Positions 6,719 through 14,517 of a stretch of 19,394 nt of DNA are shown one piece after another. A model generated the notes under the pieces. The model made no database searches, was not told where the DNA came from, and saw nothing but the letters and a program-made list of their open reading frames with translations. This DNA is from UBA2040 sp965660955 (GTDB lineage: Bacteria > Bacteroidota > Bacteroidia > Flavobacteriales_D > Crocinitomicaceae), in NCBI GenBank assembly GCA_965660955.1, contig CBFIBY010000033.1:1-19394 (forward strand). The letters run 5' to 3'. The position numbers and the translations under genes were made by a program. Each line of letters opens with the position of its first letter. Within the stretch, counting starts at the first letter, position 1.

Positions 6719-7789
6719 TTAATTAGGAGGGGCGAATTTAGGGTTTTTAAGGAATTCTTCGTCCGTTAAAGTCAAAAGAAATTGACGAATTAAATCTTTT
6801 TCTTGAGCATCCAACTGAACGCCTCCCTGAGCCGCAAATTCTATCGTTGGACTTATCGTTGGGCTTATCTGAATTCCCGAAGAATAATGTTCTATTACCT
6901 CCTCCAGGCTTTGGAATCTACCGTCGTGCATGTATGGAGCCGTTTGGGCAATATTCCGGAGAGAAGGTACTTTGAAGTGTCCCATATCTTGAGGCAGTCC
7001 TGTGACAGCTCCTTTTCCTAAATCCGTGAATGCGGCATCTAAACCGTTGTTGGCAAAAATATTCAATTGCATCAATGGGCCACTGTGACAGTGAATGCAA
7101 TCCCCACCATTTAGTGAAAGGAACAAATCGTAGCCCGCTTTTTCTTCGTTGGTAATTGAATTATAAACCGTTTGATCTTCTGGCGTTAGGGTAAACCCAT
7201 TTGTTTTTTTATACAAAGCATCGTATTTCGAATTTCCTGAAATCATGGTCCTTAAAAATTGGGCAATTGCTTTTGTAATCGCATATTCATCAATTTGATC
7301 GGTTCCAAAAGCCGCATGAAATTGTTTTCTGTAAGTTTCATCAGCTAGGATTTTCAACGTTGCATTCTTCCAGGATTGATGCATTTCTATTGGGTTGGGA
7401 ACAGGATCGAGAATTTGTTCTTCAAGCGTTTTTGCGCGACCATCCCAGAAAAAGAACTTTTGATAACCAAGATTTACCAAAGCCATGGAGTTTCTTTCTC
7501 CTTCTATTCCGTCAATACCTGTAGAATATCGGCTTGGATCTGCAAAACCATGCTCAGCAAAATGGCAACCGCCACACGACATTGAATTATCCCCGCTCAA
7601 TCTTTTATCGTAGAACAATCTACGCCCCAATTCAACTCCTTGAACCGTCATGGGATTATTTGCTGGAATTTCCATTTTTGGAAAATGCGACGGCTCTTCC
7701 AAATTATAAGGCTGAGCAAATGGCTTTATCTCTCCCTTTTTGCATGAAATTAACGCTAATCCAAGAAAAACAAAAAGGAGTATTCTCAT
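6719..7789 (-). CDS. Di-haem cytochrome c peroxidase family lipoprotein, MauG/MbnH-like
   Basis: 356 residues. The N-terminus is a lipoprotein signal with Cys16 in LISC, so the enzyme is periplasmic and membrane-anchored. Two c-type haem sites are present: CGGCH at 72-76 and CIHCH at 231-235. FFFWDGRAKTLEEQ (112-125) is the usual inter-haem region with a tryptophan, and VPSLRNIAQTAPYMHDGRFQ (274-293) is the classical second-domain signature. After it comes LEEVIEHYSSG; by my alignment Tyr302 occupies the place of the distal axial methionine of true cytochrome c peroxidases, as in MauG-type enzymes. These enzymes use peroxide to reach high-valent iron and oxidise residues of partner proteins. 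The start codon is 2 nt after the stop of the MbnP-like gene, so the two are coupled, and that partner is the likely substrate. Confidence 0.88.
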   Translation of the reverse strand: MRILLFVFLGLALISCKKGEIKPFAQPYNLEEPSHFPKMEIPANNPMTVQGVELGRRLFYDKRLSGDNSMSCGGCHFAEHGFADPSRYSTGIDGIEGERNSMALVNLGYQKFFFWDGRAKTLEEQILDPVPNPIEMHQSWKNATLKILADETYRKQFHAAFGTDQIDEYAITKAIAQFLRTMISGNSKYDALYKKTNGFTLTPEDQTVYNSITNEEKAGYDLFLSLNGGDCIHCHSGPLMQLNIFANNGLDAAFTDLGKGAVTGLPQDMGHFKVPSLRNIAQTAPYMHDGRFQSLEEVIEHYSSGIQISPTISPTIEFAAQGGVQLDAQEKDLIRQFLLTLTDEEFLKNPKFAPPN

Positions 7790-7791
7790 AT

Positions 7792-8538
7792 TTACTTTTT
7801 GATGGCCTCCATGAATTGGTCCATTACAACAACACTGTAGAACATTTGGTTGTTATTAGAGTGAGAAGCAGAGTAAACGCGTAAATCCGTTGGAGATGTT
7901 CCATCTAAAATGTCTTTCACATTCAGCTTTAAATTAGCCGTATATTTTGTGTCATTTACTTTGTTCCACGTTATGTCAGAGAATGTTTTCGTCCTAAATA
8001 GGAAGTCTGTTCCTAAATGGAAAAAGAAGCTTTTATCGAAATTATCAACTCCATCGGGAATTGTATCCACCTTCCCTTCTATCGTCACAAATTTGTATCC
8101 TGGATTCCATCCCCAATGCATATCTCCAATGTTTGTGATATTCAATGCAGACGTGTTGGCTGGTAGTGATGGATCTGCATGATTCAGAGCGTCTGGTACC
8201 CCAACATTCAAAGATAAATTATTGTGTTGTGTATTTAATCCCGAGCCAGTCGCCATAATTGTACCATTGGCAGCAAAATCATATAAATAATCTGCAGCAA
8301 AGTCTATGGATCCATTTCCGACATTTGTTCCAACAATTTTTATATCGGTATAAAAATATTTATAGCCTTGTGGACTTTCAATTATATCGTTGATGGCATA
8401 AGGCGAGTTATCCAACATGGGCGTCAAAGTCAACTCCATTGTCTCTTGCGGAGGATCACAAACAACCTCAGGTTCATCTTTTTTACAAGATGAAATAATG
8501 AGTGCTGCAATTGTGGTTATGTATAATAGGTACTTCAT
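7792..8538 (-). CDS. MbnP-like periplasmic lipoprotein (putative copper-binding partner)
   Basis: 248 residues. The signal peptide ends at lipobox ISSC with Cys18, so it is lipid-anchored outside the cytoplasm. The body is beta-rich, with YKYFYTDIKIVG (59-70), the marker stretch MHWGWNPGYKFVTIEG (140-155) and FFFHLG (171-176). This arrangement (a strand with I-K-I, then H-W-x-W-N-x-G-Y-K-F-x-x-x-E-G, then a His-containing strand) is that of the MbnP-like family. In methanotrophs MbnP is encoded with the MauG-family enzyme MbnH, which converts a tryptophan of MbnP to kynurenine, and MbnP binds copper. Trp142, Trp144 and Trp191 are candidate modified residues, and His141 and His174 candidate ligands. 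The assignment rests on motif pattern plus the adjacent di-haem gene; copper binding here is inferred. Confidence 0.8.
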   Translation of the reverse strand: MKYLLYITTIAALIISSCKKDEPEVVCDPPQETMELTLTPMLDNSPYAINDIIESPQGYKYFYTDIKIVGTNVGNGSIDFAADYLYDFAANGTIMATGSGLNTQHNNLSLNVGVPDALNHADPSLPANTSALNITNIGDMHWGWNPGYKFVTIEGKVDTIPDGVDNFDKSFFFHLGTDFLFRTKTFSDITWNKVNDTKYTANLKLNVKDILDGTSPTDLRVYSASHSNNNQMFYSVVVMDQFMEAIKK

Positions 8539-8542
8539 ATAT

Positions 8543-8550
8543 CAAATTTA
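8543..8550 (-). promoter_or_regulatory. -7 box for the mbnP-mbnH-like operon
   Basis: Minus-strand TAAATTTG matches TAnnTTTG exactly and sits only 4 nt before the ATG at 8538. TTGTTG about 17 nt further upstream could serve as the -33 element. If used, transcription would begin at or within a few bases of the start codon, giving a leaderless or nearly leaderless mRNA. Confidence 0.5.
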
Positions 8551-8603
8551 CGAAATGTCCAACTATACAACAAAACTAATTGTGTAATGTTTGTTGCAAA
8601 AAA

Positions 8604-11600
8604 ATGAATGCTAAAGAATCAACGGAATATCCTTATTTTTATTTCGTGATAAAAAACCAAAAAAAGCCCTTACAAATCCTAAGTGCCTCAGCTGGAAGTG
8701 GAAAAACCTACAGACTGGTATTAAACTACCTCGAATTACTCTTCGTCAGTGAAAAGAAAGATCCTTTTGCCCACATTGTCGCCATGACTTTCACAAATAA
8801 AGCAGCGCTTGAGATGAAAACCAGAATTATCGAGGCATTGGAAATCATGAGTTTCCCAAATCAATTTGATAAATCTCAGCGAAAATATGAGAGTGTTCTA
8901 TGTGAAGAGCTAAAAATTACAGCCGAAGAACTCGAAAGAAAGGCGAAATTAGTATTGCTTAAAATACTTCATCGTTATGAGGATTTTCGCGTTTTAACGA
9001 TTGACAAATTCAACTTGCGACTCATTCGCAGTTTCGCGAAAGAATTGGATTTACCTGCTGATTTTGAAGTCATTATCAAGGAAGATGAAGTATTAGAAAA
9101 CGTTGTTGATCAACTTCTTAGTGATATAGGAACAGAAGATCATCAAAAAATCACCGAACTTGTTTTGACCTATGCGAAGGTGAAATTGAACGAAGGTGAA
9201 AAGTGGAATTTCAGAAATGATTTGATCGATTTCTTAGGGATTCTTAAATCAGAAAAGCATCAGGAAGCCATTGAAAAACTGATGATTTATGAATTTACAG
9301 ACACCGATTTTGGCAGTTTACAAGGAAGAATCAATAAACTCCTTGAGCGCTATCATGAAGAATTGAAACTGTTACTCAATCATCTCGATTCGATAGATTT
9401 TTGGAATCGACTGAAAGAAATAAGCGATGGAAAGCGCACCTTTTCAGCGGTTGAAAAACTTAGAAATAAAAAGCCAAAGGATATCGTAACGCTGAGTGAC
9501 AACACCATTAAGCATCTGACGATTGGAGGAAAAACGAAACCACCATTGGAAGGAGTTCCGACAAAAGTTTTGGCCTTTGATGAAATCAGTAAAAAGATTG
9601 CGAATGAGTTAGATTTACTAAAATCCATTCGCAACAATTACCACAATATGTGGTTACTCCAATTGCTCGCAGTTCGACTGGACCAAATGCGAAAAGACGA
9701 TTCTTTAATTCGAATTTCTGAATTCAACAAATTAATTGGAGAACTGGTCCAAAACGAAGATGCACCTTTTCTTTACGAACGATTAGGCAATCGATACGAC
9801 CATTATCTTTTGGATGAATTTCAGGACACCTCGCGCATGCAATGGTTGAATTTAGTTCCACTTGTACATGAAGGAATAGCGAAAAACAATTTGAACTTCA
9901 TCGTTGGTGACCCTAAACAGTCTATTTATCGATTTAAAAATGGAATTGCAGAGCAGTTTGTTGCTTTACCTAAAATATATAATCCGGATCACGACCCTGT
10001 ATTACAAATTAAATCAGACTATTTCGAAAAATTGGGTGAAAAATCTCAAATCAAGCGAAACTGGCGATCAACGAAAACCATCGTAGATTTCAACAACACC
10101 CTTTTTCAATACTTGGGAAATCAATTACCGGAAGAAACACGATCATTTTATGCAGACGTGCTCCAAGAAGCAGTCTCCAACGAAGTCGGATACATTCACT
10201 ATCAAGGTTGGGATAAAAAAGAATTTCCGGAAGAAAAGGACAATGAAGTTTCCCAAACTTTGGAATGGTTAAACGAAGTTTTGGAAGATGGATTTCTACC
10301 TAAGGATATCACTATTCTGGGTCGAACGAATTTGGAGTGTAATAGATGGGCGGGGCATTTAATTGCTGAAGGCTACAAGGTAATAAGTGCAGATTCATTA
10401 TTCGTCAATTCTGACATTATTGTCCAATGGATTATTTCCTATCTTGAGAAAAGACGCTCTCCAGGAACGGAAAACGTAGGGAAAAAATTTATTTCTCAAA
10501 CGCTTCTCGTTAAGAAATTGTCGCTGGGAACTTACGAGGAATATCTTGAACGAGAATCGGATTCAAAATATAAGAAATTGAACGAGGCAAGATTTATTGC
10601 TGATTTTTTCGCTTCGGAAGAGGAGTTTTTTGTCAATTTTCAATCCATACACGACTTAATCGGTAAGTTTTGCGATTTGGCAAAAATTGATCCACTCGAC
10701 AATCACTACGTGCATCATTTATTGGATATGGCGTTTCAATTCGATCTTCGATACGGCCCAGATTTACAACTTTTCATTGAGCAATACAAACAATCTGGTT
10801 ATAAGTCACCTGTGCAATTACCAGAAAGTGACGACGCATTAACTATCATGTCTATCCATAAAAGTAAAGGATTGGAATTCCCGGTAGTTATGCTTCCAAA
10901 TATTTCCATGGGCAACCCAGATAAAGACAAGCAGAAGTATTACGTTGAAATTGAAGACCGTCCTAGTTTTTTGAACGGTAAAATGACGGCAAAAATTGAT
11001 GGCTTTCAGCATTATCCAGAAACTGAATCCAATCAAGTTAAGACAGACAACTTGAACATGTATTATGTGGCCTGCACGCGGGCGGAAACCAGATTATACA
11101 TGAGAAATGTGTATAATACACAAAGCGAAAAATCGAAAGAAAAAGGATATAAAGAAGAACAAAAGTTTCATGAAGCTTTAGTGGAAAATTTTTCTTCCAA
11201 CTGGAATGAGCAGGATAAGGAACTAATCTTAGGAGAACGATTGCAGAAAGTACACCGCGACAGCAAAACGAACGAATGTAAAAATGAATTCGTACCAAAA
11301 TCCTTACGCGATTTTCTGTGGTTTCCTTCAATTGCATTAGAAAAAAACAACCGTCAAGAGGAATATACGATGAGTGAGGCTCAGTTGTTTGGGAATCAAT
11401 TTCATTTGTTACTCTCCGAAGTGAACACTCATTCTGAAATAGAAACTAAACTAAAGGAGCTCATTGATTTGGGAGAAATAGACTACTTGAACAAAGAAAA
11501 AATAGCCTCGGAAGCCAAAGCGCTTTTCTCGCTTTATCTTTCTGATTTCCATACCAATTCTACTTCCGTGTTGAGTGAAAAGAATATCCTGTTCTCAGGT

Positions 11601-11798
11601 GAAAAGAACAGCAAACCCGATAAAATATTCATTCAAAAAAATAAAGCTACGGTTATTGATTTTAAAACGGGCGAAGCAAGAAAATCACATGAAAAACAGA
11701 TTCGCCGTTATGGCAATCTTCTGATCAAAATGGGGTATTCAGATGTTAAAAAAGGACTGCTTTACACAGAGTCCAAAGAACTCATTTGGGTGGATTAA
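8604..11798 (+). CDS. addA: AddA-type helicase-nuclease (UvrD/Rep superfamily 1)
   Basis: 1064 residues from the ATG at 8604; a TTG at 8580 and a GTG at 8646 are alternatives. All superfamily 1A helicase motifs are visible: Walker A ASAGSGKT at 28-35, TFTNKAALEM at 62-71, DEFQDT at 404-409 (Walker B), GDPKQSIYRF at 435-444, RNWRS at 485-489, SIHKSKGLEF at 750-759 and YYVACTRAETRLY at 820-832. The C-terminus carries a RecB-type nuclease: Asp1006 in KPDK, VIDFKTGE at 1017-1024 with Asp1019 and Lys1021, and Gln1032 in KQIRRYG. Such proteins process double-strand breaks for RecA loading, working with an AddB partner. No addB gene lies in the window; the flanking genes are on the opposite strand. 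The stop lies 2 nt from the stop of the convergent NADH dehydrogenase gene. Confidence 0.92.
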   Translation: MNAKESTEYPYFYFVIKNQKKPLQILSASAGSGKTYRLVLNYLELLFVSEKKDPFAHIVAMTFTNKAALEMKTRIIEALEIMSFPNQFDKSQRKYESVLCEELKITAEELERKAKLVLLKILHRYEDFRVLTIDKFNLRLIRSFAKELDLPADFEVIIKEDEVLENVVDQLLSDIGTEDHQKITELVLTYAKVKLNEGEKWNFRNDLIDFLGILKSEKHQEAIEKLMIYEFTDTDFGSLQGRINKLLERYHEELKLLLNHLDSIDFWNRLKEISDGKRTFSAVEKLRNKKPKDIVTLSDNTIKHLTIGGKTKPPLEGVPTKVLAFDEISKKIANELDLLKSIRNNYHNMWLLQLLAVRLDQMRKDDSLIRISEFNKLIGELVQNEDAPFLYERLGNRYDHYLLDEFQDTSRMQWLNLVPLVHEGIAKNNLNFIVGDPKQSIYRFKNGIAEQFVALPKIYNPDHDPVLQIKSDYFEKLGEKSQIKRNWRSTKTIVDFNNTLFQYLGNQLPEETRSFYADVLQEAVSNEVGYIHYQGWDKKEFPEEKDNEVSQTLEWLNEVLEDGFLPKDITILGRTNLECNRWAGHLIAEGYKVISADSLFVNSDIIVQWIISYLEKRRSPGTENVGKKFISQTLLVKKLSLGTYEEYLERESDSKYKKLNEARFIADFFASEEEFFVNFQSIHDLIGKFCDLAKIDPLDNHYVHHLLDMAFQFDLRYGPDLQLFIEQYKQSGYKSPVQLPESDDALTIMSIHKSKGLEFPVVMLPNISMGNPDKDKQKYYVEIEDRPSFLNGKMTAKIDGFQHYPETESNQVKTDNLNMYYVACTRAETRLYMRNVYNTQSEKSKEKGYKEEQKFHEALVENFSSNWNEQDKELILGERLQKVHRDSKTNECKNEFVPKSLRDFLWFPSIALEKNNRQEEYTMSEAQLFGNQFHLLLSEVNTHSEIETKLKELIDLGEIDYLNKEKIASEAKALFSLYLSDFHTNSTSVLSEKNILFSGEKNSKPDKIFIQKNKATVIDFKTGEARKSHEKQIRRYGNLLIKMGYSDVKKGLLYTESKELIWVD

Positions 11799-11800
11799 AT

Positions 11801-13090
11801 CTATTTAATAGAATCTTTTCTTTTCGGACTCTGAATGATCAATCGAAGCGATAAATTGTACGTGAAATAATTCCAAACCCAATTCAAGAAAATCAAGAAC
11901 TTTTTCTTTGTCCCTAAAATGGATCTTAAGTGCACCAACATCCAAACTGCCCAAGCAAAGAAACCAGAAAAGTGACGTTTAGGCAAATCCACAACGGCCT
12001 TATTTTTACCGACGGTTGCCATACTACCTAAATCATTGTATTCGAATTCCAAGTTCTTTTTTCCACGCAATTGTGCCTTGAAATTTTTTGCCAAATTTCG
12101 CGCTTGCTGAATGGCAGTTTGCGCCACCTGTGGATGACCATTTTTGTACTTTGGTGTTTCCATGTAAGCCACATCGCCAATAACTAGTACGCCTTCAGTG
12201 TTTTCGACCTCATTGAAGCGATTGACTTTGATTCGCCCCCCTTTGACGTATGCAGCTTCCGGCAATCCTGATAATTTATTTCCAACAATACCTGCCGCCC
12301 AAACTAGATTTTTTGTACGAATTTCATTTCCTCCTTTGATATAACATACTTCTCCATCATAATCTTCCACAATAGAATTCAATTGAACTTCCACACCTAA
12401 ATTTTTCAAATACTTCAACGATGTCGCAGAAGACTTCTCGCTCATTCCATTGAGGACTTTTGGAGAACCTTCAACAAGCGTAATGCGCATTGAGGTAAAA
12501 TCCATTTCTGGATAATCACGCGGTAGAATGTACTTTTTCATTTCAGCAATCGTACCAGCAACCTCAACACCCGTTGGACCACCACCGACAATTACGACAT
12601 TCAAAAAACCTTCCTTTTGTTCGGATGTAACACTGGATAAAGCTTTCTCAAAGCTAAGAAACAATGAATTTCTCAATAAAAGAGCCTCACCAATGGATTT
12701 CATAGGCATTGATTTATTGGCAATTCGTTCGTTACCAAAAAAGTTTGTTCCTGCGCCCGTCGCCAAAACCAAATAGTCATAGCCAATATCACCAATAGAC
12801 GTGTCAATCCGTTTGCTCTTGGTATCAATGTTCGTTACCTCTGTCAACCGAAAGTGTACATTTTTGGCTTTTTGAAACATACGTCGAAATGGAAAAGCGA
12901 TTGAACTCGGCTCCAATCCTGCTGTTGCAACTTGATAAAACAAAGGTTGAAATTGGTGATAATTGTTTCGATCCACTAAAACTACTTGGTAGTTCGTCTT
13001 TGCTAAATCATAGGCTAGACGAAGCCCACCAAATCCGCCACCAACAATTACTATTCGCGGATTATCTGAAGCTGGGATATTTGCTTTCAT
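11801..13090 (-). CDS. ndh: Type II NADH dehydrogenase (NDH-2)
   Basis: 429 residues. FAD-binding GGGFGG at 17-22, then NNYHQFQPLFYQVATAGLEP at about 42-61, the characteristic NDH-2 substrate-side region. The NAD-binding site is VVIVGGGPTGVEVAG (165-179), and the second FAD contact is VLVIGD (301-306). PQVAQTAIQQ (320-329) matches the quinone-site AQxAxQ pattern. A C-terminal hydrophobic/amphipathic stretch FSGFFAWAVWMLVHLRSIL (374-392) would attach it to the inner membrane. It oxidises NADH and passes electrons to menaquinone or ubiquinone without pumping protons. Length and motif order are normal. It is convergent with the helicase gene and 82 nt downstream of the SRPBCC gene. Confidence 0.92.
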   Translation of the reverse strand: MKANIPASDNPRIVIVGGGFGGLRLAYDLAKTNYQVVLVDRNNYHQFQPLFYQVATAGLEPSSIAFPFRRMFQKAKNVHFRLTEVTNIDTKSKRIDTSIGDIGYDYLVLATGAGTNFFGNERIANKSMPMKSIGEALLLRNSLFLSFEKALSSVTSEQKEGFLNVVIVGGGPTGVEVAGTIAEMKKYILPRDYPEMDFTSMRITLVEGSPKVLNGMSEKSSATSLKYLKNLGVEVQLNSIVEDYDGEVCYIKGGNEIRTKNLVWAAGIVGNKLSGLPEAAYVKGGRIKVNRFNEVENTEGVLVIGDVAYMETPKYKNGHPQVAQTAIQQARNLAKNFKAQLRGKKNLEFEYNDLGSMATVGKNKAVVDLPKRHFSGFFAWAVWMLVHLRSILGTKKKFLIFLNWVWNYFTYNLSLRLIIQSPKRKDSIK

Positions 13091-13109
13091 AACCTAATTT
13101 TTGGTTGTT

Positions 13110-13131
13110 TAAAGATAACTCTAATTGAGTT
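13110..13131 (-). promoter_or_regulatory. Possible ndh promoter with adjacent short palindrome
   Basis: Minus-strand TATCTTTA (13117-13110) matches TAnnTTTG at 7 of 8 positions, 19 nt before the ndh ATG. Immediately upstream lies AACTC-taatt-GAGTT (13117-13131), a 5-bp inverted repeat that could be a small operator. Both are weak signals. Confidence 0.3.
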
Positions 13132-13172
13132 CGAAAGCCGAATATTGGGTTATTTTAACGTTGATGTTGGAA

Positions 13173-13595
13173 TCACTTTTCAGCGATATGTTTTAATTTC
13201 TCCAGTGCTTTTGGAGTTGTCTCGTTCATGTAATCCACATATTCTTTTAGTACATCAACACTCACTTTCAATTTGGTTTTACCGTCTCTCTCTAGTAGGA
13301 AATATTGTTCACGTGCACCTGCCCATTCTCTTTTCATTTCTACACCATCGAGAACATCACCAAGTTGCTTAAAAACCATGACTTCATTGTCGATTTTTGT
13401 TTCGATTACTCCGAACATGCCGTTGTTTTTCGCATCCATAAACCGAATGGGGTCACTTTCATTCCAATCACTTATCGCATGCGAACCAGGTGTATATGCC
13501 TCAGTCCATTGTCGATAATTATCATCATTCCACAAGGCTTCCCATACTTTTTCACGGGGAGCGTCTATATAGGTTTTGAACTTAAGTGTTACCAT
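13173..13595 (-). CDS. SRPBCC (START/AHSA1-like) domain protein
   Basis: 140 residues, the whole protein being one domain. The opening KFKTYIDAPREKVWEALWND is the standard SRPBCC start: a strand, then a helix with A-P-x-x-V-W-x-A-L. Trp30 and the GSHAISDWNESDPIRF segment follow, with a strand-rich middle and a long C-terminal helix (TPKALEKLKHIAEK). These helix-grip folds hold hydrophobic ligands, but the family is broad and ligand or activity cannot be told from sequence. No signal peptide is visible. It sits between ndh and a secreted-protein gene on the same strand. Confidence 0.87.
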   Translation of the reverse strand: MVTLKFKTYIDAPREKVWEALWNDDNYRQWTEAYTPGSHAISDWNESDPIRFMDAKNNGMFGVIETKIDNEVMVFKQLGDVLDGVEMKREWAGAREQYFLLERDGKTKLKVSVDVLKEYVDYMNETTPKALEKLKHIAEK

Positions 13596-13600
13596 AGTTG

Positions 13601-13632
13601 ATTACGAATTTGTGATTTACAAATTACGAATT
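13601..13632. repeat. Intergenic hairpin and direct repeat of ATTACGAATT
   Basis: ATTACGAATT occurs at 13601-13610 and again at 13623-13632. Between and overlapping them is a perfect 7-bp inverted repeat, AATTTGT-gattt-ACAAATT (13607-13625). It lies just upstream of the SRPBCC start and downstream of the secreted-protein stop. It may be a small intergenic repeat element or a transcription-stop hairpin; I cannot tell. Confidence 0.45.
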
Positions 13633-13652
13633 ATATGATTCAAATAAAACAA

Positions 13653-14494
13653 CTATTGTATAATAAACTTTTTCGCTAATTCTTTCTTGTCGAATTCGAT
13701 CGATAAATAATATTCACCGCTGGCAAAAGATCGAATATCAAGAATTTCCGGAACGTGCTCACTTTGAAATACAACAATACCACTAGAATTAAAAACTTTA
13801 ATTGGCATCGTCCTGTTTTCTTCAGGTAAATCGATTTCAATAAACTGCGAACTTGGATTAGGAGAAATCTTCAAAAGATTTTCAACGTTTTCCTCATTTA
13901 ACCCTACTCNNNNNNNNNNGCTGAGTCTTTAGCAGTAAGATAATAACTTGTGTTTACCAGCGGCTTGGCCCAAATACCCGTATATAAAGTAGAATCATCT
14001 AATGTTGACCCTGGATGCCAAGCATACGAAACCGGTGCAATTCCCCCACCCAAATTAGGTATGTAGAAAAATCCTGCAGAATCTCCTTGCACAATAGTAT
14101 ATGTATATTCAATCAAATGCGTTTCAAAAACAGAAGGTCTAATGGTTACGGAATCGATTGATGAACTACCGTTTACGTCCGTAACTGTCAAATTTAATGT
14201 AAGAGGGTGACCTAATTGATCTGTAAACTTAGGATTTGAAACTGTCGTGTCATCCAACAAACCAGAAGCATAGATATGATAAATTGACCCAGAAAAATTT
14301 AATTCATAATCAGCTTCCCATGCGAAAGTATAAGGAGGAACACCGCCAAAAGCGGCTGGAGCCCCTCCAATAACTGTTGAGTCAAAACCATACCAAGTAC
14401 CGCATTGAACCTTATTCAAACCGGCGTCACTTGTTAATTGACCGTATGAAACGGAAAATATGAACATAAAAATAAATGCGATTACCAGTTTCAT
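13653..14494 (-). CDS. T9SS-secreted protein with type A sorting domain, interrupted by assembly gap
   Basis: The two pieces on either side of the Ns look like one gene. The start at 14494 opens a signal peptide (MKLVIAFIFMFIFSVSYG, likely cut before Gln19). The following ~170 residues are extracellular, beta-rich and PKD-like, with VPPYTFAWEADY and APVSYAWHPGS repeating the pattern P-(Y/V)-(T/S)-(F/Y)-A-W. Beyond the gap, the frame reads VGLNEENVENLLKISPNPSS and ends KKELAKKFIIQ, a textbook type A T9SS sorting domain (the PNPSS and hydrophobic-strand pattern). These domains direct export across the outer membrane and attachment to the cell surface. The frames on the two sides do not join over exactly 10 Ns, so sequence of unknown length is missing. 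It lies 23 nt after urocanate hydratase. Confidence 0.82.
13910..13919. other. Assembly gap (10 Ns)
   Basis: Ten consecutive Ns, the size often used as a placeholder by scaffolding software. The reading frame upstream (minus strand, ending TAKDSA) and downstream (beginning VGLNE) would need a gap length of 2 modulo 3, whereas 10 is 1 modulo 3; the real length is therefore unlikely to be 10. Confidence 0.98.
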
Positions 14495-14517
14495 ATCCTC
14501 AAACTACACTAAAAAAA

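Noticed and set aside
7534..7884. 116-codon open frame on the plus strand across the mbnH/mbnP junction
   Set aside because: It is antisense to two genes with clear motifs and has no domain pattern of its own.
8580..8603. TTG start upstream of the helicase giving a Cys-rich N-terminus (CNVCCKK)
   Set aside because: The ATG at 8604 is a better start codon, and the cysteines look like a chance translation of the intergenic region, not an iron-sulphur site.
13653..13874. Separate 73-codon gene starting at an internal TTG
   Set aside because: The frame continues upstream to the Ns as VGLNEENVENLLK, typical of the linker before a T9SS sorting domain, so it is the end of the gene on the other side of the gap.
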